The notes beneath the pieces are model-generated. The model was not told the origin of the DNA. It worked only from the letters and a program-made list of their open reading frames with translations, and searched no databases. 12,628 nt of DNA. Source: Acidobacteriota bacterium (GTDB lineage Bacteria > Acidobacteriota > Thermoanaerobaculia > Thermoanaerobaculales > Thermoanaerobaculaceae). The stretch is taken from positions 1 through 12,628 of the forward strand of contig DAIDOU010000116.1 in NCBI GenBank assembly GCA_027458945.1. The letters run 5' to 3'. Below, piece after piece: positions 6,268 to 12,628 of this stretch (its first letter is position 1; the number at the start of each line of letters is the position of its first letter). A program made the position numbers and the translations under genes.

Positions 6268-6884
6268 TCGGAGCGTTCGTGCTCGCGTTGGCGGTGTCCG
6301 CCGCGCCGGACCCGACGTACGTCGTCGAAAGGGTGGTGAACCTGAACGGCTCCGTCACCAGGGTCTCGGTGTTCCGCAACGGTGTCGCGGTGCTCGCGCG
6401 GCGGAGCGCGGGTCAGGCGGAGAACGTCATCCGGCAGCCGCTCTCGAAGGTCGAGCTGAAGGTGATCGAGCAGGTCGTCGAGGAGTCGTACCGGGAGCTC
6501 GAGCGCTTCGACTCCGCCGGTGCCGACACTCCGGGCCCGGGGAAGGTGGAGCTGCGCGTGGCGCCTGCAGGGCGTACGCCGCTGCGGCTGCGCTACTCGG
6601 TGGCGGCCGCTCCCAGCCTCGCCCTGGCGCGCCTGACGCAGGCGCTCGACGGGCTCGAGACCAGGCTCGTGCAGACGAGGGTCACGCGTGAGGACCTCAG
6701 CGGGTGGGAGCCGGCGCCGGGCGATCGGGTCGAGCTTGAGGACGGGCGCGTCGTCGAGGTGCTGAGCGTGACGCCGGCGCCCGACCGCATCGTCGTGCAC
6801 GTCCAGGTGGGCGAGGGTCCGGCCTCGTTCTTCGTCACCGACGAGGAGCTGCGCCGGCTCGCGGTGCGCAGGGTCCCCAGGTGA
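6264..6884 (+). CDS. Exported protein of unknown function
   Basis: The 206-residue protein starts at TTG, overlapping the upstream stop (TTGA), with GGGAGG 6 bases before it. The N-terminus (MIGAFVLALAVSAAPDP) is a short hydrophobic stretch ending in a signal-peptidase-like SAA, so export to the periplasm is likely though the signal is short. The body has a beta-rich part (about residues 20-55), a helical middle (PLSKVELKVIEQVVEESYRE) and a C-terminal segment WEPAPGDRVELEDGRVVEVL that looks like a small SH3-like beta barrel. I do not recognise a family. It lies between the tRNA nucleotidyltransferase and rsmD, overlapping both by 4 bases, so it is co-translated with RNA-processing genes although it seems exported. 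If the GTG at 6279 were used, most of the signal would be lost. Confidence 0.8.
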   Translation: MIGAFVLALAVSAAPDPTYVVERVVNLNGSVTRVSVFRNGVAVLARRSAGQAENVIRQPLSKVELKVIEQVVEESYRELERFDSAGADTPGPGKVELRVAPAGRTPLRLRYSVAAAPSLALARLTQALDGLETRLVQTRVTREDLSGWEPAPGDRVELEDGRVVEVLSVTPAPDRIVVHVQVGEGPASFFVTDEELRRLAVRRVPR

Positions 6885-7432
6885 GGATCACCGGCGGGGC
6901 GTGGGCGTCGCGGCGGATCGCCGGACCGGCGCGGGGAGCGCCGTTGCGCCCGACGCCGGACGCGCTGCGCGAGCAGGCGTTCGCCGTGCTCGCGCCGCGC
7001 CTGGCGGGCGCCGCGTTTCTCGACCTTTTCGCCGGCACCGGCGTCAACTCGCTCGAGGCGCTCTCGCGCGGCGCCGCGCGCTCGGTTCTGGTGGAGCGCG
7101 CGCCCGCGGCGGCGCAACTCATCCGCCGTAACTTCGCCGCGCTCGCCGTTCCCGAGGGCGAGTGGGAGCTCCTCGTCCGCGACGCATCGGCGGCGCTGGC
7201 GTCCCTCGCCGGGCGTGGCCTGCGCTTCGACCTCGCCTGGTGCGACCCGCCGTTCGCCGAGTGGGAGGAGGGAACAGCGGCGCTCGCCCGCGCCCGCGAA
7301 GCGGGGGTGCTGGGCGCGGGCGCCGCGGTCGTGCTCGAGGCCCCGCCGAAGGCCGAGCCGGAGATCCCCGGCTTCGCCGTCGTGCGCGCCCTGCGCGGCG
7401 CGTTCCTGCTCCGCTCCGCGGCGCGGCTATAA
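6881..7432 (+). CDS. rsmD: 16S rRNA (guanine966-N2)-methyltransferase RsmD
   Basis: The 183-residue protein begins RITGGAWASRRI, the usual RsmD N-terminus. It has the S-adenosylmethionine-binding motif LDLFAGTGVNSLEALSRGA from residue 47 and the catalytic motif DPPF at 122-125 (CDPPF). RsmD methylates N2 of G966 in 16S rRNA in the assembled 30S subunit. Length is normal for the family. It starts at GTG overlapping the preceding stop, with AGGG 7 bases upstream, so it is the third gene of a coupled operon. Its TAA stop lies inside the TATAAT box of the next gene. The residues after GTG (VNS in place of the more usual ALG) are a mild departure. Confidence 0.93.
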   Translation: MRITGGAWASRRIAGPARGAPLRPTPDALREQAFAVLAPRLAGAAFLDLFAGTGVNSLEALSRGAARSVLVERAPAAAQLIRRNFAALAVPEGEWELLVRDASAALASLAGRGLRFDLAWCDPPFAEWEEGTAALARAREAGVLGAGAAVVLEAPPKAEPEIPGFAVVRALRGAFLLRSAARL

Positions 7433-7433
7433 T
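7428..7433 (+). promoter_or_regulatory. -10 box TATAAT overlapping rsmD stop, probable leaderless promoter
   Basis: A perfect TATAAT, preceded by GC, contains the TAA stop of rsmD (7430-7432) and ends 6 bases before GTG at 7440. No Shine-Dalgarno sequence separates box and start. It would give the PilT-like gene its own transcript, starting at the start codon. Confidence 0.65.
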
Positions 7434-7439
7434 CGAACG

Positions 7440-8543
7440 GTGCTCAACTTCGACCTGCCGGGGTTCCTCGGCACGCTGGTGGCGGGCTCACCCGGCGGTG
7501 ACGTTCTCCTGGCGGTCGGACAACCGCTGCAGGTTCAGGCGGGCGGCGAACTGGTGCGGCTCGACGTCGCCGGCATCGAGCGGTTGAGCCCGTTCCAGAC
7601 GGAGGCGGTCGTGCTGCACCTGCTGGCGCAGGCGCCTCCGTCGGCCGCCGCCCGCGTCCGCCAGGAGGGCGCCGCTCACTTCGCCTACTCGGTGAGCGGG
7701 CTGAACCGTTTTCGCGTGGCGGTGTTCACCCAGCGCGGCACGTTCGCGGTGGTGCTGCGGTCGATCCCCGGTCGGGTGCCGGGACTCGACGAGATCGGGT
7801 TGCCGGCGGCGATGCGCGAGGCGTGCCGCGAGCGCAACGGCATCGTCCTCGTCAACGGGCCGGCGGCATCCGGGCGCACGACCTCGCTCGCGGCGCTCGT
7901 CGGGGAGATCAACGCGACGCGCGCGTGCCACGTCGTCACCGTCGAGGACCCGATCGAGTTCCTCTACCGGCACGCGGCGGCCACGGTGAACCAGCGCGAG
8001 GTGGGCGCCGATACGCCGTCGCTGGCGGCCGGCCTGGCGGGCGTGCTCAGGCAGGGCGCGCAGGTGATCCTGACGAGCGAGCCGAGGGACGCCGAGCAGG
8101 CCCGGCTGATGCTCGACGCGGCCGAGACCGGCCATCTGCTCCTTTCGACGCTGCGGGGTTTCGACACGGCCTCGGCCGTGCGGCGCTTCCTCTCGCTGTT
8201 CCCCGCCGAGGAGAGGCCCGAGGTGCGGGCGCGGCTGGCGCGGGTGCTGCGCTGGTCGTTCACGCAGCAGCTCCTCCCGCACCGCGACGGCCGCCGCCCG
8301 GTGGTCGAGGTGTGGCGGGCGACGCGGGCGGCCGTGGCGCATCTGGCGGAAGGGTCGCTCGACTCCGCGACGCTGGCGGACGTGATGCGCGACGGGGAGC
8401 CCGAGGGGCTGCTCGGGTTCGATCGTGAGCTGGAGCGCCGGGTGCGGACGGGCGAGCTCGAGGTCGGGACGGCGCTCGAGCACGCCGTGCTGCCGCAGCA
8501 GCTCGAGCTCCGTCTTCTCGATGTGCGGGAGGCCGGGGCGTGA
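7440..8543 (+). CDS. PilT/GspE-family ATPase with altered catalytic motifs
   Basis: The 367-residue protein has the layout and length of the pilus retraction ATPase PilT. An N-terminal PAS-like part (1-110) is followed by the Walker A loop GPAASGRTT at 140-148, the Asp box VVTVEDPIEFLY, NQREVGADTPSL, the Walker B region QVILTSEPRD with E214, and the His box ETGHLLLSTLRGFD. Two key positions differ from PilT: Arg146 stands where Walker A has Lys, and Arg239 replaces the second His-box histidine (usually TLHT). The C-terminal AIRNLIRE motif is also eroded (AVAHLAEG). It may be a weak or inactive ATPase that regulates another motor, as inferred for divergent PilT paralogues. No pilin or other type IV pilus genes are in the window. 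It starts at GTG 7 bases after rsmD and its stop overlaps the next gene. Confidence 0.88.
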   Translation: MLNFDLPGFLGTLVAGSPGGDVLLAVGQPLQVQAGGELVRLDVAGIERLSPFQTEAVVLHLLAQAPPSAAARVRQEGAAHFAYSVSGLNRFRVAVFTQRGTFAVVLRSIPGRVPGLDEIGLPAAMREACRERNGIVLVNGPAASGRTTSLAALVGEINATRACHVVTVEDPIEFLYRHAAATVNQREVGADTPSLAAGLAGVLRQGAQVILTSEPRDAEQARLMLDAAETGHLLLSTLRGFDTASAVRRFLSLFPAEERPEVRARLARVLRWSFTQQLLPHRDGRRPVVEVWRATRAAVAHLAEGSLDSATLADVMRDGEPEGLLGFDRELERRVRTGELEVGTALEHAVLPQQLELRLLDVREAGA

Positions 8544-8956
8544 GGCGGGCGGTCGTCCTCGGCGGCGGCGCGCTCCAGGCGGAGGCAGCGCTGGGGGCGC
8601 TGGCCGCCTCCGGCTTCGACGCGGTCGCCGCGGGAGGCGCAGCCGAGCTCCGCGGCCACGTCGAGATCGGCGCCACGGTTGTCGTGCTGGGCTCCGCCAG
8701 CGGCGGCCTCGACGCCGCGACGGCGGCGGCGCTCGCTGCGCTGCCGGCCGCGTTGCGGCGCGGTTGCGCCGTGCTGTTGGTCGGTCCGGGCCTGGTGACC
8801 GGCGACGGCCTGCGCGCGTTCCTCCTCGGTGTGGACCTGGTCGTCGCCACGGCGGACGCCGCCCGCATCGGCGAGTTGGCGGCCTCCGCCGTCGGCGTGA
8901 AGCGCGTGTTGGTGGCTCCGCTCGACCCGGCGGCGGCCGGCCGGCTCGGCGGGTAG
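8540..8956 (+). CDS. Small receiver-like protein without visible phosphoacceptor
   Basis: The 138-residue, Ala/Gly/Val-rich protein shows alternating strands and helices in the order of a response-regulator receiver fold: RRAVVLGG, a helix, FDAVAAGG, a helix, TVVVLGSASGG, a helix, CAVLLVGPG, then VDLVVATA and a final helix. Where receivers carry the phosphorylated Asp at the end of the third strand this protein has Gly/Ser, and the paired N-terminal acidic residues are missing. The assignment is by pattern only and uncertain; a small Rossmann-like domain is the alternative. It starts at GTG overlapping the stop of the PilT-like gene by 4 bases, with GGGAGG 7 bases upstream (8527-8532), so the two are probably made together. 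No DNA-binding or output domain is present. Confidence 0.72.
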   Translation: MRRAVVLGGGALQAEAALGALAASGFDAVAAGGAAELRGHVEIGATVVVLGSASGGLDAATAAALAALPAALRRGCAVLLVGPGLVTGDGLRAFLLGVDLVVATADAARIGELAASAVGVKRVLVAPLDPAAAGRLGG

Positions 8957-9012
8957 CGGTCGGGAACGGCGCCGCAACGGAATTCGCGGCCGCCCGTAGA
9001 CATTGCTGGGGT

Positions 9013-9018
9013 GAGGTG
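9013..9018 (+). promoter_or_regulatory. Shine-Dalgarno favouring the GTG at 9023
   Basis: GAGGTG lies 4 bases before GTG at 9023. The in-frame GTG at 9011 has nothing comparable upstream, so 9023 is the better start of the MoxR gene. Confidence 0.5.
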
Positions 9019-9022
9019 CGGC

Positions 9023-9976
9023 GTGCCGGTCGACGACATCATCGCGCAGCTCGATGCTCTCAAACACTCGGTCGCCCGGGTGATCCGCGGCAAGGACGAG
9101 GCGATCGACTGGATCATCGCGGCGCTGCTCGCGCGCGGGCACGTCCTCATCGAGGACATCCCCGGGGTGGGGAAGACGACGCTGGCGCAGGCCCTGTCGC
9201 GCTCGTTGAATCTTGTGTTCTCGCGGATCCAGTTCACCTCGGACACGCTGCCGTCCGACGTGATCGGCGTGTCGCTGTGGCGGGCCGAGCGCGGCGAGTT
9301 CGAGTTCCTTCCCGGACCGGTGTTCACCAACGTGCTGCTCGCCGACGAGATCAACCGCGCCACCCCGAAGACGCAGGCGGCGCTGCTCGAAGCTATGAAC
9401 GAGCGCACCGTGACGGTGGAGAAGACCCGGTACCGGCTGCGCGAGCCGTTCATGGTGCTCGCCACCCAGAACCCCGTCGAGTACCTCGGCACCTACCCCC
9501 TCCCCGAGTCGCAACTCGACCGCTTCCTGCTCCGCATCTCGCTCGGCTACCCGGCCCCGGACGAGGAGCTGGCGCTGCTGCGCGCCGGCGGGGTCGAGGG
9601 CGAACTCGAGGCCGTGCAGCCGGTGCTGGACGGGAGCGCGCTGCTGCAGCTGCAGGCGAGGGTGCGCGAGGTCAAGGTGGCTCCCGCCCTGCTCACCTAC
9701 CTGCTCGAGCTCGTGCAGCGGACGCGGCGGCACTCCGCGCTCGGGCTCGGCGTGTCGACGCGCGGAGCGCTCGCGCTTCACCGCGCGGCGCAGGCGCTCG
9801 CGCTGGTCGAGGGGAGGGAGTACGTGATCCCCGACGACGTCCAGCGGCTGGCCGTTCCGGCGATGGCGCACCGCGTCGTGCTCGCAGGCGGCGAAGGCGA
9901 CGAGGGGTGGAGCCGGAGCGAGGCCGAGCGGGCGGTGATCCGCGAAGTGGTGGACGGCACGCCAGTCCCGCTATGA
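9023..9976 (+). CDS. MoxR-family AAA+ ATPase
   Basis: The 317-residue protein has the MoxR signature throughout. Walker A is IPGVGKTTLAQALS (GVGKTT at 48-53) followed by FSRIQFTSDTLPSDVIG. Walker B is LLADEINRA (D108, E109), then KTQAALLEAMNERTVTV, the sensor/arginine segment ATQNPVEYLGTYPLPESQLD, and the C-terminal lid with STRGALAL and VIPDDVQRLA. MoxR proteins act as chaperones for maturation of membrane or envelope proteins, usually with the DUF58 and transglutaminase partners encoded next to them, as here. GTG at 9023 is preferred for its Shine-Dalgarno sequence; GTG at 9011 would add 4 residues. The stop overlaps the DUF58 start (ATGA). All catalytic residues are intact. Confidence 0.93.
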   Translation: MPVDDIIAQLDALKHSVARVIRGKDEAIDWIIAALLARGHVLIEDIPGVGKTTLAQALSRSLNLVFSRIQFTSDTLPSDVIGVSLWRAERGEFEFLPGPVFTNVLLADEINRATPKTQAALLEAMNERTVTVEKTRYRLREPFMVLATQNPVEYLGTYPLPESQLDRFLLRISLGYPAPDEELALLRAGGVEGELEAVQPVLDGSALLQLQARVREVKVAPALLTYLLELVQRTRRHSALGLGVSTRGALALHRAAQALALVEGREYVIPDDVQRLAVPAMAHRVVLAGGEGDEGWSRSEAERAVIREVVDGTPVPL

Positions 9977-11085
9977 ACGAAAAGACGGGCACAGGTCACA
10001 GAGCACAGGGCATAGGGCATCGGGTCGCGGGCGCCGGGCACCGGGCGCCTGAAGAGCCGCCGAAGGCGAGGGCACGGGCGAAGCGGTGGGGCCTTGGAGG
10101 GGCGTTCCCGGGGTTCGCGCTCAAGCCGACGCCCGCGTTCTGGGTGTTCATCGTCGCGGTGCCGGTCCTCGGTGTGGCGGCGCTCAACACCGGCAACAAC
10201 GCCCTCTACCTGCTGCTGTCGCTGGCCCTGGGGTCGTTCGTGGCCTCGGGGACGTTCTCGCGTCACACGCTGCGCCGGATCCGGGTCGCGCTGTCGCCGC
10301 CGCGGGAAGCGTTCGCGGGCGCCGCGGTCGAGCTGGAGCTCGAGGTTACGAACACCTCCGGCTGGCTGCCGGCGGCGCTCGTCGTGTGCCGCCTGGTCGG
10401 CGCGCCCGGCCACGCGCTGGTGCCCGTCGTCCCGCCGCGCGGCTCGGTCACACTGAGGTTTCCGACGGTGTTCGGCCGCCGCGGCCGCCGCCCGCTGCCG
10501 GCGGTGCAAGTCGAGGTGCGGCTGCCGCTGGGGTTTTTCATCAAGTCGGTGCGCTGGGCGCAGGCGGGAGAGGTGCTCGTCTACCCGCGCCGGGTGCGCG
10601 CCGGGGCGGCACGGTTCGCCGGGCTCGAGCGCCGTGAGGACGCCGCCGCGCCCGGGCGCGGCCGCCGCGGCGGCGAGGTGGAGCAGCTGCGGGAGTTCCG
10701 CTCCGGCGACGACCGCCGCGACATCCACTGGAAGCAGACCGCGCGGCAGCAGCGCTTCATCGTCATGGAGCGGCGCGAGCGCTCGCTCCCCTCGCGCTTC
10801 CTCGCGCTCGACCGGCAGCTGCCACGGCGCGACGACGCCCTCCTGCTCGACCGCTTCGAGGACCTGGTGAGCGAGGTGGCGTCCTCGGCGCTACAGCAGC
10901 TACGCCGCGGCGAGCCGGTCGGCCTCGTGATCGGCGGCGCCGTGATCACGCCCGGGTTGGGCGTCGCGCACACGAGACGCGTCCTCGAGCAGCTCGCCCT
11001 GGTGCAGGCGACGGGTCCGGGCGAGGACCCGCTGCCGCCGCTGGCGGCCGGGGCGGGTGTGTACCGCCTCGCGGAGGCGCGGTGA
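9973..11085 (+). CDS. DUF58 membrane protein with N-terminal heptapeptide repeats
   Basis: The 370-residue protein has two adjacent hydrophobic segments at about 55-75 and 77-95 (WVFIVAVPVLGVAAL, ALYLLLSLALGSFVAS) and a beta-rich extracytoplasmic-type stretch. The DUF58 core motif follows at about 239-254, LREFRSGDDRRDIHWKQ, ending in the conserved HWK. DUF58 proteins are membrane partners of MoxR ATPases and carry a von Willebrand A-like fold. The first about 30 residues are unusual: three 7-residue repeats (GTGHRAQ, GIGHRVA, GAGHRAP at 6-26) encoded by nine heptanucleotides. This segment looks like repeat DNA that has entered or replaced the native 5' end. ATG overlaps the MoxR stop by 4 bases, with no clear Shine-Dalgarno sequence, so translation depends on coupling. 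The stop overlaps the transglutaminase start. Confidence 0.9.
   Translation: MNEKTGTGHRAQGIGHRVAGAGHRAPEEPPKARARAKRWGLGGAFPGFALKPTPAFWVFIVAVPVLGVAALNTGNNALYLLLSLALGSFVASGTFSRHTLRRIRVALSPPREAFAGAAVELELEVTNTSGWLPAALVVCRLVGAPGHALVPVVPPRGSVTLRFPTVFGRRGRRPLPAVQVEVRLPLGFFIKSVRWAQAGEVLVYPRRVRAGAARFAGLERREDAAAPGRGRRGGEVEQLREFRSGDDRRDIHWKQTARQQRFIVMERRERSLPSRFLALDRQLPRRDDALLLDRFEDLVSEVASSALQQLRRGEPVGLVIGGAVITPGLGVAHTRRVLEQLALVQATGPGEDPLPPLAAGAGVYRLAEAR
9987..10049 (+). repeat. In-frame nine-unit heptanucleotide array
   Basis: Nine 7-base units in unbroken phase: GGGCACA, GGTCACA, GAGCACA, GGGCATA, GGGCATC, GGGTCGC, GGGCGCC, GGGCACC, GGGCGCC. Because 7 and 3 share no factor, three units make seven codons, giving a 7-residue protein repeat. 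The 63-base length keeps the DUF58 frame. The first unit matches units of the intergenic array at 3065-3148. Confidence 0.85.
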
Positions 11086-12628
11086 GGAACGTCGTCGAGC
11101 GGCAACGCTGGATGGCGGCGTTCGCGCTCGCGGTGGCGGCGCCGCTACCGCTGACGGGCATCGTGGGGTGGCCGTTCATGCTGCCTTACCTCGCGGTGGC
11201 GGCGTGGGTGGCGGCGAGCCGAAAGCCGCTCGCCCCGTTGCCCGCCTGGGCCGAGAACGCGCTCGCGGTCGCGATCGTGGCGGCCGTCGCGGCGGCCGGC
11301 GGTGTGCGCTACGGCGTGCTGCGGCCGGTCGCCCAGCTGGCCGTGCTGGTGGCGGCGGTGCGTCTGCCGGGGTGCGGGCGGCCCGGGCGGGCCCGGTTGA
11401 CGGGCGGTGTCGTGGCGCTGGTTGGCGTGGCGGGGATCGCGTCCTCGACGCACCCGGCGCTCGCCCCGTACCTGGTGGCGTTGCTCGCGTTCGCTGTCGT
11501 GGCGGCTGGACGGCTGACCGCCCTCGCTTTCGCCGAGCCGACGGCGCCCGCCCGGCCGTGGCGATCGTGGCGCCTGGTCGCCGCCACGGTCGTCACGGCG
11601 GTGCTGGTGGCGGCGCCGCTGTTCGCCCTGCTGCCCCGCCTGCGGTCGCCGTTCGCGGCCGGTCCGTTCGAGGGCCGCCCGACCAGCGGTTTCCGGTCCC
11701 TCGTCGGGCTGCGCGGCATCGGCGACATCTCGCTGTCGCGCCGGATCGTGATGCGGGTGCGCTTCCCCGGCGTGCCCGCCGACCGGGTGAGCCCGGACTG
11801 GCTCCGTCTGGCCGGAGCGACCCTGGCCCACTACCGCGCCGGGGGGTGGGTCGAGTCGAAGCTGAAGGGGGAACGGCTCACGGTCCGGGAGGGCCGTCCG
11901 GTCGTGCTCGCCGAACGTCCGGCGGCCGCGGAGCTCCACCAGATCGAGATCACGCTCGAGCGCGAGGGCGGCACGCTCTTCCTGCCGCTCGGCGCCGTCG
12001 ACGTCACCGCGCCGCCGGGCGTCGCGCTGGTGCGCGACCCCTCCGGCATGCTGCGAGTGACGCACGGCACGCCGCTGCCGATCGATTACTCGGCCCGGTT
12101 CGACCCGGCACGGGTGGTGCAACCGCAGGCCGGGAGCGCCGACCTCGAGCTGCCCCCCGGGAGCGACCGCGTGCGCGAGCTCGCGCGGAGGATCACCGCC
12201 GGGACCACCAACCGGCTCGGCGCGGCGCTCGCGCTCGAGCGGTATCTCCAGACTCACTACGCGTACTCGCTCACCACCCGCGCGCCGCTACGCGAGGACC
12301 CGGTGCAGTGGTTCCTCTTCTCGTCACGCCAGGGCCACTGCGAGTTCTTCGCCTCGAGCATGGTGATGCTGCTGCGCGCGCTCGGCATCCCCGCTCGACT
12401 CCAGGTCGGGTACGCGGGCGGCGAGGGCGAGGGTGACGGGTCGTTCCTCCTGCGCGAAAGCAACGCCCACGCCTGGGTGGTCGCCGCCGTGGAGGGTCGC
12501 TGGCGCGTCTTCGATCCGACGCCGCCGCAGGCGCGGCCGCCGATGTTGCCGGCCGGCGAAGGCCTTTCCCTCACCGACGCGTGGAACCGGATCGAGGGTG
12601 CGTGGGACCGCTGGGTGCTGACGTTCTC
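11082..12628 (+). CDS. Transglutaminase-like membrane protein (TgpA type), C-terminus beyond window edge
   Basis: At least 515 codons are visible and the frame is open at the window end. The N-terminus (about residues 10-185) is very hydrophobic, with five or six membrane helices. A soluble region follows, then the transglutaminase core with its complete catalytic triad: Cys420 in RQGHCEFFASSMVMLLRALG, His463 in SNAHAWV and Asp478 in FDPTPP. Family members of this type (DUF3488/transglutaminase, such as TgpA) are usually about 650-750 residues and end with another membrane helix, so roughly the last quarter is missing. The active domain is expected in the periplasm, acting on protein or peptide substrates. 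GTG at 11082 overlaps the DUF58 stop, with GGAGG 4 bases upstream (11073-11077). It completes the MoxR-DUF58-transglutaminase module. Confidence 0.92.
   Translation, partial: MRNVVERQRWMAAFALAVAAPLPLTGIVGWPFMLPYLAVAAWVAASRKPLAPLPAWAENALAVAIVAAVAAAGGVRYGVLRPVAQLAVLVAAVRLPGCGRPGRARLTGGVVALVGVAGIASSTHPALAPYLVALLAFAVVAAGRLTALAFAEPTAPARPWRSWRLVAATVVTAVLVAAPLFALLPRLRSPFAAGPFEGRPTSGFRSLVGLRGIGDISLSRRIVMRVRFPGVPADRVSPDWLRLAGATLAHYRAGGWVESKLKGERLTVREGRPVVLAERPAAAELHQIEITLEREGGTLFLPLGAVDVTAPPGVALVRDPSGMLRVTHGTPLPIDYSARFDPARVVQPQAGSADLELPPGSDRVRELARRITAGTTNRLGAALALERYLQTHYAYSLTTRAPLREDPVQWFLFSSRQGHCEFFASSMVMLLRALGIPARLQVGYAGGEGEGDGSFLLRESNAHAWVVAAVEGRWRVFDPTPPQARPPMLPAGEGLSLTDAWNRIEGAWDRWVLTF

Noticed and set aside
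8997..9003. TAGACAT before GTG 9011 as a fourth leaderless promoter
   Set aside because: It does not fit TAnnnT with the 6-base spacing seen elsewhere, and GTG 9023 has a Shine-Dalgarno sequence.
7964..9871. Minus-strand open frame of 635 codons opposite the PilT-like and MoxR genes
   Set aside because: No recognisable motifs and low-complexity composition; the opposite strand encodes intact ATPase motifs.

Overview
The window is about three-quarters G+C with strong third-position GC bias. It carries eleven protein-coding genes, two of them cut by the window edges, and no RNA genes, CRISPR arrays or insertion sequences that I can see. Gene content (planctomycete-type c cytochrome, DHH-CBS-tRNA nucleotidyltransferase fusion, PilT-family ATPase, MoxR/DUF58/transglutaminase module) suggests a soil or sediment Gram-negative such as an Acidobacteriota (Thermoanaerobaculia/Holophagae-like) or deltaproteobacterial lineage. 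That placement is inference from gene content, not proof.

Layout. (1) An unrecognised protein gene runs leftward from 847 off the left edge. (2) Diverging from it is a two-gene isoprenoid operon (938-2883): a geranylgeranyl-reductase-like flavoprotein translationally coupled to a squalene/phytoene synthase. (3) A convergent gap (2884-3146) is filled with degenerate heptanucleotide repeats that run into the stop codon of a leftward gene for an exported monohaem cytochrome c (3147-3548). (4) Diverging from the cytochrome is an operon of a DHH-CBS-tRNA nucleotidyltransferase fusion, a small exported protein of unknown function, and rsmD, coupled by 4-base overlaps (3646-7432). (5) A PilT-like ATPase with altered catalytic motifs starts 7 bases after rsmD ends and overlaps a small receiver-like protein (7440-8956). 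(6) A MoxR ATPase, DUF58 protein and transglutaminase form a standard envelope-associated module that runs off the right edge (9023-12628).

How the parts connect. RNA maturation functions (3'-end addition by the nucleotidyltransferase, 16S rRNA methylation by RsmD) share an operon. The isoprenoid pair would make and reduce a C30 or C40 lipid. The MoxR-DUF58-transglutaminase genes probably form a chaperone/membrane/periplasmic complex.

Three signals stand out. First, the three plus-strand genes that open transcription units (938, 3646, 7440) lack a Shine-Dalgarno sequence and instead have a GCTA(C/T)A(A/C)T box ending exactly 6 bases before a GTG start, the signature of leaderless mRNAs; most downstream genes have good Shine-Dalgarno sequences. 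Second, the same heptanucleotide repeat (GGGCACA-type) occurs both in the convergent intergenic gap and inside the DUF58 gene, where nine 7-base units encode three 7-residue repeats. Third, the PilT-like ATPase has Arg for the Walker A Lys and has lost a His-box histidine, and it is paired with a receiver-like protein that shows no phosphoacceptor site.
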